In this document: positions 55,368 to 64,000 of the stretch, piece after piece
How the letters are laid out: each line of letters opens with the position of its first letter
Numbering within the stretch: position 1 is the stretch's first letter
NCBI RefSeq assembly: GCF_032051675.1
Contig: NZ_CP116968.1
Coordinates: 1,798,001 to 1,862,000 of the forward strand
Reading direction: 5' to 3'
From: Candidatus Nitrospira neomarina
GTDB taxonomy: Bacteria; Nitrospirota; Nitrospiria; Nitrospirales; UBA8639
DNA: 64,000 nt
Program-made: the position numbers and the translations under genes
Notes under the pieces: generated by a model
Told to the model about the DNA's origin: nothing
The model's input: the letters and a program-made list of their open reading frames with translations, nothing else
The model's database searches: none

Positions 55368-56942
55368 TTAGGTTAAGCGACCTCCTGCACGATCCAGAAG
55401 GACCCGTCTCAGCTCAACCATTGCCCATGTGTCCCGGCCACAATATTCATGTAAGGCTTGGGCAATATGAGCACGCTCCATTAAATCCGTTTCATGAAAG
55501 ACCATTTTCTGGTACATGACCGCAGCCACCGCACCATTTTGAATCGTTAAATCATCGTAAGCCAAGGCAGGCACCAAAGCTGGCAGGACGGTTTTAATGG
55601 AGTAGGATCCGTGAAAGTCCGGATGATAATAATGTTCCTGGATGACCGAAAGAAGATCCCACAACCGGCGAACCACCTTCGAGAGGACGGGCTTCAACTG
55701 AGGCAGCACATCACCCAGGGCAAAAAGCAGAAATCGTTCATACTCCGAATACACACAAATGGTCCCGGCATCTCCTACGCTTTCCAACAGACTCAAGGCC
55801 ACTTCTTCGCGAGGGTCACGGCCATCAGTGCAGAGATAATGATGATGGACGATTGTGCCATCAGGATATTCAATATGGTTGGACCACTGAAAGGGGATCG
55901 GACGATACGGACGAGTATGGGGAAAGGCCGGGATCGCCGGCATAAAAGTCTCAAAATCCAAATGATGAACCGGAAACCTGACCGATTGTAGCCGAGGCCG
56001 AAGCAGAGGTGAGATCCATTCCACATTATCCTTCACTCGTTGCTGAGTTGCAGACAACTGAAAATGGTCGGGAATTTCATCAATAGATTCAATTCCCTCC
56101 TCCAGCAGGAGGGTTTGCAATTTCGAGCTGCCAGGAAGATGAAACACCCAACGCGGAGACTTCTCTTTCGTACAATGGTTCCAAAAGGGGCATTCATAGG
56201 GCTGATGGCAATGGCTATCAGGGACAACGGGAGGTGGCGTCGGCTGTTCCAATGTCATCCACATATTTTCAAGCTGTGCCTGAATCAATGGCCGACGTGC
56301 TTCCACTTCCTCGGTCTTATTTTCCAAAACAAACATTTCTTCTAAATTCAGGTCTCCGCCAAGAAATGAATACTGAGTATTCAGATGCATCAAAAAACAC
56401 CCGCTGATTTCAATGCCCGCGCCGTCCAGCACTGCAGCTTGAATGGCCAGATCGTCTAGATGCGTGGCTTTCACCTTCGATGTCGCCTTCACTTCAATCA
56501 AGCGCCAGCGCGTGGCATCAATTCGTTCTAAGATGTCAACCCGAACCAAAATGCCTTGCCAGACAAAGGCTCCTTCAAAAAGGGACGAGATGCCTCCATC
56601 CCTCACGAGCTCACTGGTGCGAAGGAGCGCTGCAGGAATTTGACGGTGTGTGTGTTCAACCAGAACGCCATGAGGAAAACATTGACGGGCAACGACCCCA
56701 ACGTCGGTGCCCATATCCATGATGGCCCGGCGATCCGGTGTAGGCGGCGTAGCTAATTCTGGTGAATGGATTTCCAAATACAGCCGCTTGGCACATTGCA
56801 AGCCCGCCAGAAAGCGGCTTTTGGATAAACGATGTGTTGAAACGGATCGGTTCGATTTTTCCGGGCCGGAAATGAGGGGGATAGGAGAAATTGGGTTCAT
56901 GGGATTAACGACGGCACACCAGAATAATGCCGAATATTCCAT
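55368..56942 (-). CDS. DUF2779 family protein, nuclease-like
   Basis: 524 residues from ATG 56942; ATG 56900 is an alternative and neither has a clear ribosome binding site. The N-terminal part (LSKSRFLAGLQCAKRLYLE, VEHTHRQIPAALLRTSELV, ATRWRLIEVKATSKVK) looks like a PD-(D/E)xK/Cas4-like nuclease core with the E-V-K motif; CPFWNHC adds cysteines. The C-terminal DUF2779 part contains VHHLDFETFMPAIPAF (DEDD-exonuclease-like D-x-E), DLLSVIQEHYYHPDFHGSYSIK and YCGRDTWAMVEL. Probable nucleic-acid processing role; function not established. Confidence 0.8.
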   Translation of the reverse strand: MEYSALFWCAVVNPMNPISPIPLISGPEKSNRSVSTHRLSKSRFLAGLQCAKRLYLEIHSPELATPPTPDRRAIMDMGTDVGVVARQCFPHGVLVEHTHRQIPAALLRTSELVRDGGISSLFEGAFVWQGILVRVDILERIDATRWRLIEVKATSKVKATHLDDLAIQAAVLDGAGIEISGCFLMHLNTQYSFLGGDLNLEEMFVLENKTEEVEARRPLIQAQLENMWMTLEQPTPPPVVPDSHCHQPYECPFWNHCTKEKSPRWVFHLPGSSKLQTLLLEEGIESIDEIPDHFQLSATQQRVKDNVEWISPLLRPRLQSVRFPVHHLDFETFMPAIPAFPHTRPYRPIPFQWSNHIEYPDGTIVHHHYLCTDGRDPREEVALSLLESVGDAGTICVYSEYERFLLFALGDVLPQLKPVLSKVVRRLWDLLSVIQEHYYHPDFHGSYSIKTVLPALVPALAYDDLTIQNGAVAAVMYQKMVFHETDLMERAHIAQALHEYCGRDTWAMVELRRVLLDRAGGRLT

Positions 56943-57454
56943 TCTAAAACGTCATTTTTAAGCATTGTTTGCACCCATCCAGGTCGGGGCCATAGATGAC
57001 AGCATACTGCTCAATTTTCTCCTCCCATGCAACATGCCTGGTTATTCATCCTCCCGATACATTGCAGAGTAAAAATTCGAACAGATTATCTTTATCCCCA
57101 TATCCTGTGGAAAACACCATTTAGTAAACCCAATAAACAATACTTCTAAAGTAATCTCTGGCGTTTTATTTCACCATACAATCCCATAACTATTTGTTTA
57201 TTATCACCTTTAACATTATTCTCGCCACATATTCCGTATGACTTTACAGCAGATAAACATTTAATTCATTGCAATTTAAAAAATTCAAGAGGGTATTTTA
57301 TCCACAAAAGCTGTGGAAGAACTCTGCATAAATCTGTTTATAACCCGACCAAATCCGCCATCTACGCCCCTCTCAGCAAAACGCCTCAATAGCAGGCACT
57401 TTTTCTCAAGTCGAAACCTCCGTTCACGATTTCGATTCAAATTCCACCACGTTT
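56943..57454. other. AT-rich intergenic region with DnaA-box matches
   Basis: About 510 bases, strongly AT-rich from 57040 to 57340, no ORF. DnaA-box matches (TTWTNCACA): TTATCCACA at 57298-57306, TTTTCCACA at 57106-57114 on the minus strand, and a near match at 57312-57320 (minus). Could be a DnaA-regulated promoter or, less likely, a replication origin. Confidence 0.4.
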
Positions 57455-58660
57455 TTACAACAGCCGCATGCCAACCGTATCAGCGAATCGCCGTCCCTTT
57501 TGCGTTAATTGCACACGGGTGTCCGTCTGAAAAAGATAATCCTCTTTCACCATAGCTTCAAAAGATGTTGCCCATACTTCGTCTTGAGATGCCTGTTGCA
57601 CCCAATCAATTGGCACGCCCTCAATCAGACGCAATCCGAACACAATACGTTCTTTCTCTTGCTGAGCCCGTGACAACCGTTCCCGGTTGGCAATGGGCAA
57701 CTGTCCGGCACCCAGGCGCTTGGAATACTGTTCGATACTGGGCACGTTGCCATAGCGGCTTTCTGAGACATACGATTGGGCACTCGGACCTAATCCTAAG
57801 TATTCCAATCCCCTCCAATATCGAAGATTATGTTGACAGGCACCCCCCGGCTTCGCCCAATTTGAAAGTTCGTATCGAGACAACTGCAGCGGCTCCAGTT
57901 GGGTTTCAGCCTGCTGCAGAAAACACGCCTCATGGTCGGGATCCATTACCTGAAATAGCCCGTGCCGGAATTCCGTATAAAATCGAGTCCCTTTTTCAAG
58001 CGAAAGCGCATACAAGGACAAATGAGAAGGATCCAGCTCCAGAGCCTGGGTCAAAGTCATTTCCCATGACAGCACTGTTTGGCTCGGGATCCCGTAGATG
58101 AGGTCAAGATTGATATTGGCGAATCCGGCCTGTTTCGCTATCTGTACGCCGGAAATGGCTTCCTCCATGGTTCCTGAAAGTCCCAACATCGTCCGTTCCT
58201 GTTGATCAAAGGATTGGACTCCTATACTCACACGGGTCACGCCTAACTGCTGAAGAAAATCAGCATACTGCTCCGCGAGAGATTCCGGTGTCGCTTCGAC
58301 GGTAATTTCACACTGTTCCGAGAGTGAAAACCCGGATCTGATGCTGGAAAAGATTGCTGCCAACTGTCCAGGACGTAAGACTGTGGGCGTCCCCCCACCG
58401 ATATACACCGTTGACACGGTTCGCTCACGCATTCCGGGTTGGCTCGCATACAGCGCAATTTCTCGTTCTATGGCCTCTAAAAATTGTTCCACCCGTTGCT
58501 GGTCATGGAGGACAAGATAAAAGGCACAAAAATGACATCGCTTCTTACAAAAGGGAACGTGCAGATAAATACCGAGATCGGCGGTAAGCCCATCATGTTC
58601 CCTTGATTGCTCACGTTTCTGTTCCATACCACTCATCTCATCTTGTACTCCATCTACCAT
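57455..58660 (-). CDS. hemW: HemW-like radical SAM heme chaperone
   Basis: 401 residues; starts at 58660, 58636 and 58627 are all in frame. LGIYLHVPFCKKRCHFCAF carries the CxxxCxxC cluster motif plus an adjacent F in place of the HemN-type extra Cys. VYIGGGTPTVL, VSIGVQSFDQQ, NLDLIYGIPSQT and SLYALSLEKGT follow. HemW-type proteins lack coproporphyrinogen oxidase activity and deliver heme; older annotation would say HemN. Confidence 0.93.
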   Translation of the reverse strand: MVDGVQDEMSGMEQKREQSREHDGLTADLGIYLHVPFCKKRCHFCAFYLVLHDQQRVEQFLEAIEREIALYASQPGMRERTVSTVYIGGGTPTVLRPGQLAAIFSSIRSGFSLSEQCEITVEATPESLAEQYADFLQQLGVTRVSIGVQSFDQQERTMLGLSGTMEEAISGVQIAKQAGFANINLDLIYGIPSQTVLSWEMTLTQALELDPSHLSLYALSLEKGTRFYTEFRHGLFQVMDPDHEACFLQQAETQLEPLQLSRYELSNWAKPGGACQHNLRYWRGLEYLGLGPSAQSYVSESRYGNVPSIEQYSKRLGAGQLPIANRERLSRAQQEKERIVFGLRLIEGVPIDWVQQASQDEVWATSFEAMVKEDYLFQTDTRVQLTQKGRRFADTVGMRLL

Positions 58661-58777
58661 TCAACCAATACCACCCGAGAATCATCGCCTGGAACAAGAA
58701 GGAGGGAGATACATACAGAACGCGAGTTCCAACCCGGAAAAGTGAAGAAATAAGTATGGCAATTAGACACCAACACC

Positions 58778-59494
58778 CTATTTTCCGTCATGATGGCGTT
58801 CTCGATAGACAGGACCCACCCCCTTGTACTGAAGAAGGCTGGTGACCTCCGCAACCATTTTTCGATTGCCACAGACATACACCGCCAGATGATCCACATG
58901 TGGAAACTCCTGGAGCAGGTGCGTCACGCGTCCTCTTTTCCCTTTCCAATGATGAGAAGGTTGAGACAGCGTCAGGATAAAGGAAAAATTTTTATAGCAA
59001 TCGGCCCACTTTTGCAACTCGTCCAAATAGTAGATATCCGACTCACTCCGAAGTCCCCATAGTAAGGTCATGGACTGAGGACAAGATTGCTCCAAGAGAC
59101 TGGACAGCATAGACCATAAGGGCGCAATGCCGGTTCCCGTTCCAACAAATAACAGATCTCGTTCAGGGTCTTCATGAAGGTGAAATGACCCGAAAGGACC
59201 GGAACAGTCAAGTTCTTCACCAACCGAATGCTCCAACGCAAACGTCGCGCCCTTTCCTTTTTCTCCGGCATTAAAGAGTAGTACGAGCTGATGAGAGAAA
59301 CTGGGAAGCGAAGCCAGCGAATAGTATCTCAGGTATGAGAGACCCGACGATTCATCAGGGATGGTTACGGAAATGGATTGGCCCGGGAGAAACTCTAAGG
59401 TCGGGGGATCCATTAACTCCAAAATCAATTCTCGAACATCCTGAGTCAAATGCCGAACGCGAAGAACCTTGGCCCGGAATCGTCTGGGGGTCAT
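58778..59494 (-). CDS. Ferredoxin/flavodoxin-NADP reductase-like flavoprotein
   Basis: 238 residues from ATG 59494; the frame extends 12 codons to ATG 59530. FAD domain with RYYSLASLP (RxYS) and GKGATFALEH; NAD(P) domain with LFVGTGTGIAPLWSML and VYVCGNRKMVAEV. No 2Fe-2S domain, so electrons pass to or from a separate partner. Likely a ferredoxin-NAD(P) reductase or oxygenase reductase component. The 3' end lies 118 bases before the hemW start on the same strand. Confidence 0.88.
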   Translation of the reverse strand: MTPRRFRAKVLRVRHLTQDVRELILELMDPPTLEFLPGQSISVTIPDESSGLSYLRYYSLASLPSFSHQLVLLFNAGEKGKGATFALEHSVGEELDCSGPFGSFHLHEDPERDLLFVGTGTGIAPLWSMLSSLLEQSCPQSMTLLWGLRSESDIYYLDELQKWADCYKNFSFILTLSQPSHHWKGKRGRVTHLLQEFPHVDHLAVYVCGNRKMVAEVTSLLQYKGVGPVYRERHHDGK

Positions 59495-59678
59495 GCCATG
59501 GAATGTAGAGAATCTTGCGTGATCTGGCAAGAGCCTGGCAGCGAGGGTTGCTCCATCTGGTCAGAGAAATCAACACGGAGATGGTCCTGACGCTCGTTTC
59601 GCCTCACTTGTGAAAATGTTGTCTGGGGCTTCAGAAGTATGTGCTGGTTAATGAGATCCCTGAAAAATGGTGGGGACC

Positions 59679-61760
59679 TCACAGGTCAACGGAACCGGCG
59701 AGATCCAATAAAAATGCATAGATCATCGCGGTTTCCTCATAACGTTTAAACCGGCCTGAGGCTCCGCTATGACCTGCCTCCATATTCGTTCTGAGCAAAA
59801 GACGTTGATTATCGGTCTTCAACGCACGCAGTTTCGCAACCCATTTTGCCGGTTCCCAAAATTGTACTTGTGAGTCGTGCAAACCTGAGGTCACCAAAAG
59901 GTGAGGATACGATCGGGGTTGAAGATTATCGTAAGGCGAATAGGAAAGCATGTACTCATAAAACTGTTGTTGGTTGGGATCCCCCCATTCATCATATTCT
60001 CCCGTCGTCAGTGGGATATCGGGATCTAACATCGTGGTCACCACATCTACAAAAGGAACCTGGGCCACCACACCATGAAACAATTCAGGCCGCATATTCA
60101 TAATCGCCCCCATTAATAAACCACCAGCGCTTCCACCGAGAGAGAATATTTTCTGAGGTGCGGCGTACCCCTGCTGAATAAGAAATTCGGCGCAGGCGAT
60201 AAAATCCGTGAAGGTATTCTTCTTGTATAAGAGCTTACCGTTTTCATACCATTGTCGGCCCAGTTCCTCCCCACCTCGAATGTGGGCTAACGCATAGACA
60301 AACCCACGATCAAGCAAACTGAGACGGGGGGAGCTAAAACTTGCATCCATACTCGCACCATAGGAACCATAGCCATACAATAACAGGGGATGCGTGCCAT
60401 TCGGGACAAAACCTTTTCGGTAGACCAGGGATATAGGAATGGAGATACCATCTGATGCTGAAGCGAAAAGACGTTCCGTCTGGTAGTGGCTAATGTGAAA
60501 ATTCCCGAGGACCGGCTCTTGCTTGAGAAGAATTTTTTCCCGTGTTTCCATGTGATAATCATAGATGGTCATGGGGGTGGTCATCGAGGTATATCCATAC
60601 CGTAGATAGGAAGTATCGGCTTCTAAATTATCCCCCAAGGTTGCCAGGTAAGCCGGCTCTCCAAAATCCAGTTCATGCTCAAAGCCATCCGTGGTCCGAA
60701 TCATTCGAAGGTGGATGAGCCCCTGTCTTCGTTCTTCCAGCACCAGGAAATTCTCAAATAGCTCGAATCCTTCCAAAAATACATCCGGGCGGTGAGGAAT
60801 AACTTCCTGCCACTGCGTGAGGTTCGTCTTATTCGTTTCAGTCCGCATCAAGCGAAAATTTTTGGCCTCATCATTGGTTCGAATAAAGAAATGATCGCCA
60901 AGATGATCCACATCGTATTCATGTCCGCGTTTCCGTGCCTGGAATATTTGAAAATCGCTTTCCGGATGATCCGCATTCACATACCGGTACTCACTCGTGA
61001 TGGACTGATGCGATCCGATCATCAGATACCGTTTGGATTTTGTTTTTTCGATAGCAACCGAAAATGTCTCATCCGTTTCTTCATAGACCAACGTATCCAG
61101 TTCCGGATTCGTCCCCAAACGATGACGAAGGATCTGGTTTGATCGCAACGTTTCAGGATCCTGTCGGGAATAAAGAAGTGTACGATTGTCATTCCCCCAC
61201 TCCATATTCCCAGTCACCGAAGAAATGCATTCATCAATTGTCTCGCCCGTTGTCAGATTTTTAAATCCGATAGTAAATATACGCCGTCCTTGGGTATCAA
61301 TGGCATAGGCCAGAATATCTTGGCCAGGACTTACCGCCCAATTCCCCAAAGAAAAATAATCATGCCCCCGAGCCAATTCGTTGCCATCGACCATGATGGA
61401 TTCGGGATTTGTTAAGGATTTTTCTTTCCGGCAGTAGAGGGCATATTCCTTTCCCTCTTCATATCGAATGTAATACCAAAAATCTCCAAGACGAAACGGA
61501 ACAGATAAATCCGTTGGTTGAATGCGGCCACAAATTTCTTCAAATAGGGTCTGCTCCAAATCTCTGGTATGGCTTCTCAACGTGGCGGCATACTCATTTT
61601 CAGCCTGTAAATAGGCCAAGACTTCAGGGTTCTCACGATCTCTGAGCCAATAATACTCGTCGGTTCGGACGTGACCGTGATGTTCTAGCCGGTGCGGGAC
61701 CCGTTTAGCACGGGGTGGAGTGGGCATCAAGGGTCTGGACTGGGAGGGACGCATGATCAT
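59679..61760 (-). CDS. ptrB: Oligopeptidase B (prolyl oligopeptidase family, S9)
   Basis: 693 residues, normal for protease II (686 in E. coli). N-terminal seven-bladed propeller, then an alpha/beta hydrolase domain: GGSAGGLLMGAIMNMRPELF (nucleophile Ser), LLVTSGLHDSQVQFWEP (Asp) and NMEAGHSGASGRF (His). It cleaves small peptides after basic residues. HVRTDEYYWLRDR near the N-terminus is family-typical. No signal peptide. Confidence 0.94.
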   Translation of the reverse strand: MIMRPSQSRPLMPTPPRAKRVPHRLEHHGHVRTDEYYWLRDRENPEVLAYLQAENEYAATLRSHTRDLEQTLFEEICGRIQPTDLSVPFRLGDFWYYIRYEEGKEYALYCRKEKSLTNPESIMVDGNELARGHDYFSLGNWAVSPGQDILAYAIDTQGRRIFTIGFKNLTTGETIDECISSVTGNMEWGNDNRTLLYSRQDPETLRSNQILRHRLGTNPELDTLVYEETDETFSVAIEKTKSKRYLMIGSHQSITSEYRYVNADHPESDFQIFQARKRGHEYDVDHLGDHFFIRTNDEAKNFRLMRTETNKTNLTQWQEVIPHRPDVFLEGFELFENFLVLEERRQGLIHLRMIRTTDGFEHELDFGEPAYLATLGDNLEADTSYLRYGYTSMTTPMTIYDYHMETREKILLKQEPVLGNFHISHYQTERLFASASDGISIPISLVYRKGFVPNGTHPLLLYGYGSYGASMDASFSSPRLSLLDRGFVYALAHIRGGEELGRQWYENGKLLYKKNTFTDFIACAEFLIQQGYAAPQKIFSLGGSAGGLLMGAIMNMRPELFHGVVAQVPFVDVVTTMLDPDIPLTTGEYDEWGDPNQQQFYEYMLSYSPYDNLQPRSYPHLLVTSGLHDSQVQFWEPAKWVAKLRALKTDNQRLLLRTNMEAGHSGASGRFKRYEETAMIYAFLLDLAGSVDL

Positions 61761-61792
61761 GAATTTTCCCTATCGTCAAAATTTTCAAATTG

Positions 61793-62224
61793 TTACGTTT
61801 CGTCAAAGTTTTTGGGGTTTTGTCGTACCCGCTTCACGCGAGTGCGAAGTCTTTTCTCTTCCAAACGCTTCTCACGCACCCGGTGCGGCACTCGGGTTGC
61901 AACCCGGGGTTTTTCGGGACGCAAGGCGTCCTGCAGAATTTTTACAAACCTTTCCAATAAATCAGCCCGATTGGCCGACTGGGTGCGATGCCGTTGAGCC
62001 TGCAACCTCAGAACCCCTTCTTGATTCATCCGTTGTCCTACCATTTCGCTAATTCTTCGTTTTTGATAGGAACTCAGAACGGTAGTATGCTTGACATCAA
62101 ACTCTAAAATGACCCGACTATTCACCTTATTGACATGTTGACCACCAGGACCTGCGCTTCGGGCAGCCGAAAATCGCACATCAGAATCAGGAAGGCAAAG
62201 ATGGGAATTAATCACAATTGGCAT
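61793..62224 (-). CDS. arfB: Ribosome rescue hydrolase ArfB
   Basis: 143 residues from ATG 62224; the open frame extends further upstream but family length (about 140) supports this start. The GGQ catalytic motif is in SAARSAGPGGQHVNKVNSR. The C-terminal tail is very basic (KRLEEKRLRTRVKRVRQNPKN), as needed to enter the empty mRNA channel of stalled ribosomes. It hydrolyses peptidyl-tRNA on non-stop ribosomes. Confidence 0.92.
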   Translation of the reverse strand: MPIVINSHLCLPDSDVRFSAARSAGPGGQHVNKVNSRVILEFDVKHTTVLSSYQKRRISEMVGQRMNQEGVLRLQAQRHRTQSANRADLLERFVKILQDALRPEKPRVATRVPHRVREKRLEEKRLRTRVKRVRQNPKNFDET

Positions 62225-62418
62225 ACTGGTTCCGGTAAAAACGAGTCGGTTTTTTTTCTTGTGTCTCGGTGAGGGAATATTCCCACAACACCGAGTCTCC
62301 CTGCTGATACCAATCAATAAGCCCTATGCCCTCAACCTTCACTGCCTTGAATATTTCCCCGCGAAATGATGGCACACCTCAATCACTCTCGAGAAACCAA
62401 AATGGGGAAGTCTTACCC

Positions 62419-62452
62419 AAAAAAAGAAAAGCAGGAACCTTAAGATTCCTGC
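62419..62452 (-). terminator. Intrinsic terminator of the sigma factor gene
   Basis: Stem GCAGGAA (62431-62437) / TTCCTGC (62446-62452), extended by AAGG/CCTT inside, followed on the minus strand by a T-rich tract (62430-62419). It lies 90 bases past the sigma stop. Confidence 0.88.
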
Positions 62453-62540
62453 CTTTCAAAATCTTCCACTTTTTGAACCTCTACGTCAATCTGTTAGCAT
62501 GGGACTATCTCCTGTACAATTTGACCTTTTCCAAAATAAC

Positions 62541-63797
62541 TCACTGAATTTCAGCCAGCATGGCCTTGACATGGGACTCTTTGAGCTTTTTTAATGCCAC
62601 AACCTCGATTTGACGAATTCGTTCACGAGTCACGGACATGGACCGCCCTACCTGCTCTAAAGTCCAAGCTTCATCCACTCCAATACCAAAGCGCAAACGA
62701 ATGACTTGTTGCTCGCGAGCAGTCAAAACCTGAAAAATCTGATTCAACCATTGGGCATTTGATTTACGGGACACTTCTTCGTCTGGAGATTGGCACGCCA
62801 GATCAGGGATTAATTCTCCTAATTCAGTCTCTCCATCAACGGATGGTGCATCTAGAGATATGGGTTCCTGAAACGCTTCAATCGTTTCTTTCACCCTATC
62901 GCCCGTCATATCCAGATGTTGGCCGATTTCTTCAAAGGTAGGTTCTCGATTCAATTGCTGCGCGAGACGCTGCGCAGTTTTGGCGATTTTGGTGGATGCC
63001 TCATTCGTATGCACCGGCACACGAATGGTCCGGCTTTGATCGGCAACCGCTCGCGAAATACCCTGACGAATCCACCACGTGGCATACGTACTGAATTTAA
63101 ACCCACGGGTGTAGTCAAAGCGTTCCGCCGCTTTCATCAGTCCAATATTCCCTTCTTGCACGAGGTCCAGAAAATTCATCCCTCGCCCTAAGTATCGTTT
63201 CGCGACATCTACGACCAGACGAAGATTCCGTTGGACTAAGGCATCTTTTGGTTCTTCGATATCTACTCGGACTTCACCAATCGACCGACGGATTTCTCCA
63301 AACTGCCGACTGAGCTTTTGTCCTGCCTTGCCAGACATCGCTGAGAGAGACTCGATGGTAGACAAACACTCCAGGATGTTTTCCACCACCGGAGCCGAAT
63401 ACCCATTGAGCTCTTTGAATTTCGTCAATTCTTCTTGAAGCGACTCAACCTCAGGCTGTGGACTCAGCCCTTTGGAAAGCTCTAGAGCCTGCTGTAACAA
63501 TACCCGAAGATCGGCCGTTCCCTGATAGAGTTGGGTGGCAAGCGCCAATTCCTCCTGAGCTTTCAAAAGTGGGCGAGAGCGAAACCCTCGAAAATACATG
63601 GATTCTAAATTTACGGATCCTGGTTCAGCAATGGATTTTGAACTCTCCTCCTGATCCTGATCCTGATCCATATCCATCTGGTTTATGGAATTTCGATACC
63701 TTACTGGAGTCCGCTTCTTCGATCGGCCCTTATGCAAAGTCGATGTGTGATTTTTCTGTGTTTCCGTGAATTGTGAAGCCGTTTGAAGTGTGATCAT
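62541..63797 (-). CDS. RpoD/RpoS-like sigma-70 factor
   Basis: 418 residues from ATG 63797 with a purine-rich site upstream. Region 1.2 ESMYFRGFRSRPLLKAQEELALATQLYQG; region 2 LVVDVAKRYLGRGMNFLDLVQEGNIGLMKAAERFDYTRGFKFSTYATWWIRQ; region 3 (PTFEEIGQHLDM); region 4 LTAREQQVIRLRFGIG and LEQVGRSMSVTRERIRQIE. Too short for the primary sigma of this group (usually about 600) and lacking a clear region 1.1, so it is probably a group 2 (RpoS-like) alternative. The N-terminal ~60 residues are hydrophilic with a DQDQDQE run. Confidence 0.9.
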   Translation of the reverse strand: MITLQTASQFTETQKNHTSTLHKGRSKKRTPVRYRNSINQMDMDQDQDQEESSKSIAEPGSVNLESMYFRGFRSRPLLKAQEELALATQLYQGTADLRVLLQQALELSKGLSPQPEVESLQEELTKFKELNGYSAPVVENILECLSTIESLSAMSGKAGQKLSRQFGEIRRSIGEVRVDIEEPKDALVQRNLRLVVDVAKRYLGRGMNFLDLVQEGNIGLMKAAERFDYTRGFKFSTYATWWIRQGISRAVADQSRTIRVPVHTNEASTKIAKTAQRLAQQLNREPTFEEIGQHLDMTGDRVKETIEAFQEPISLDAPSVDGETELGELIPDLACQSPDEEVSRKSNAQWLNQIFQVLTAREQQVIRLRFGIGVDEAWTLEQVGRSMSVTRERIRQIEVVALKKLKESHVKAMLAEIQ

Positions 63798-64000
63798 GAA
63801 TTCCCCCTCCGAACATTACAGGGTTAGAGCCCAAGCCTTGGCCGGTACATGAATTTGTCCAGGCAGATCAACCAGGATGGGAAAGGATCCAGATGTGCCC
63901 TTCAATTCAACCAAGGACTCAATTTCTGGCAAAAGGAGTTTCACTTTCCGTCATGCCCGGTCAAATGTCGCCTCCCTTAAGATTTGCTAGTACAAGGGAA
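63798..64000. other. Right window end, promoter region of the sigma gene
   Basis: About 200 bases. No ORF. The sigma gene's promoter must be here; no clear motif recognised. Confidence 0.4.

Overview
The window reads as chromosomal DNA of a free-living, Gram-negative-type bacterium, most like a Nitrospirota (Nitrospira-type nitrifier). This is inferred from gene content only: a cyanase, NnrS, an FdhF/YdeP-type molybdoenzyme, an lpxD lipid A gene, an efp-accB-accC cluster, SulP and polyamine transport, and a minimal PutA. No rRNA or nitrification gene is present to prove it. One tRNA gene (tRNA-Leu, UAA) is visible, and there is no CRISPR array and no intact transposase.

Layout. 0-10 kb: the 3' part of a molybdopterin oxidoreductase, a hemerythrin, an AGCS symporter, phosphoglucomutase and nnrS, separated by wide gaps that hold dispersed repeats. 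10-16.7 kb: the most unusual region. Five unrelated small or foreign-looking ORFs (unknown, SAM methyltransferase, frameshifted Cys-rich protein, HEPN-like, TTC38-like TPR protein) are separated by four copies of a ~210-bp hairpin-rich repeat. Three ORFs are preceded by the same promoter-like palindrome, and several are bounded by attC-like motifs (GTTAGA before the start, TCTAAC at the stop). It looks like a gene-cassette array without a visible integrase. 16.8-22.3 kb: a membrane protein gene, a sulP-usp operon and a secreted protein gene. The sulP gene and the membrane protein gene share a duplicated promoter plus structured leader RNA. 22.5-27.8 kb: DUF2784, cynS, a translationally coupled fabF-acp-lpxD operon, and yacG. 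28-35.3 kb: an ABC exporter, peptide deformylase, a HEAT-repeat protein and a potABCD polyamine operon.

35.7-39.5 kb: three STAS-domain proteins, another copy of the dispersed repeat, small ORFs, and a dead tyrosine-recombinase remnant abutting tRNA-Leu, which suggests an eroded integration site. 39.7-45.9 kb: a Pal-like lipoprotein, UDP-glucuronate-type epimerase, ClpS, a Lys-rich basic protein, a dienelactone-hydrolase-fold protein with a degenerate active site, and a secreted protein. 46-64 kb: ordinary housekeeping genes: putA, an SDR, bioD, the minus-strand run aroQ-efp-accB-accC-thiE, a DUF2779 protein, hemW, a flavin reductase, oligopeptidase B, arfB and an RpoD/RpoS-like sigma factor. 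An AT-rich intergenic region with DnaA-box matches lies near 57.1-57.3 kb.

The functional links that can be read are modest. fabF-acp-lpxD joins acyl-chain supply to lipid A acylation. bioD, accB and accC are the biotin synthesis and biotin-using steps of fatty acid initiation. potABCD is a complete importer. The strongest candidates for undescribed biology are the cassette array with its covarying hairpin repeat, and the leader RNA shared by sulP and the 17-kb membrane gene.
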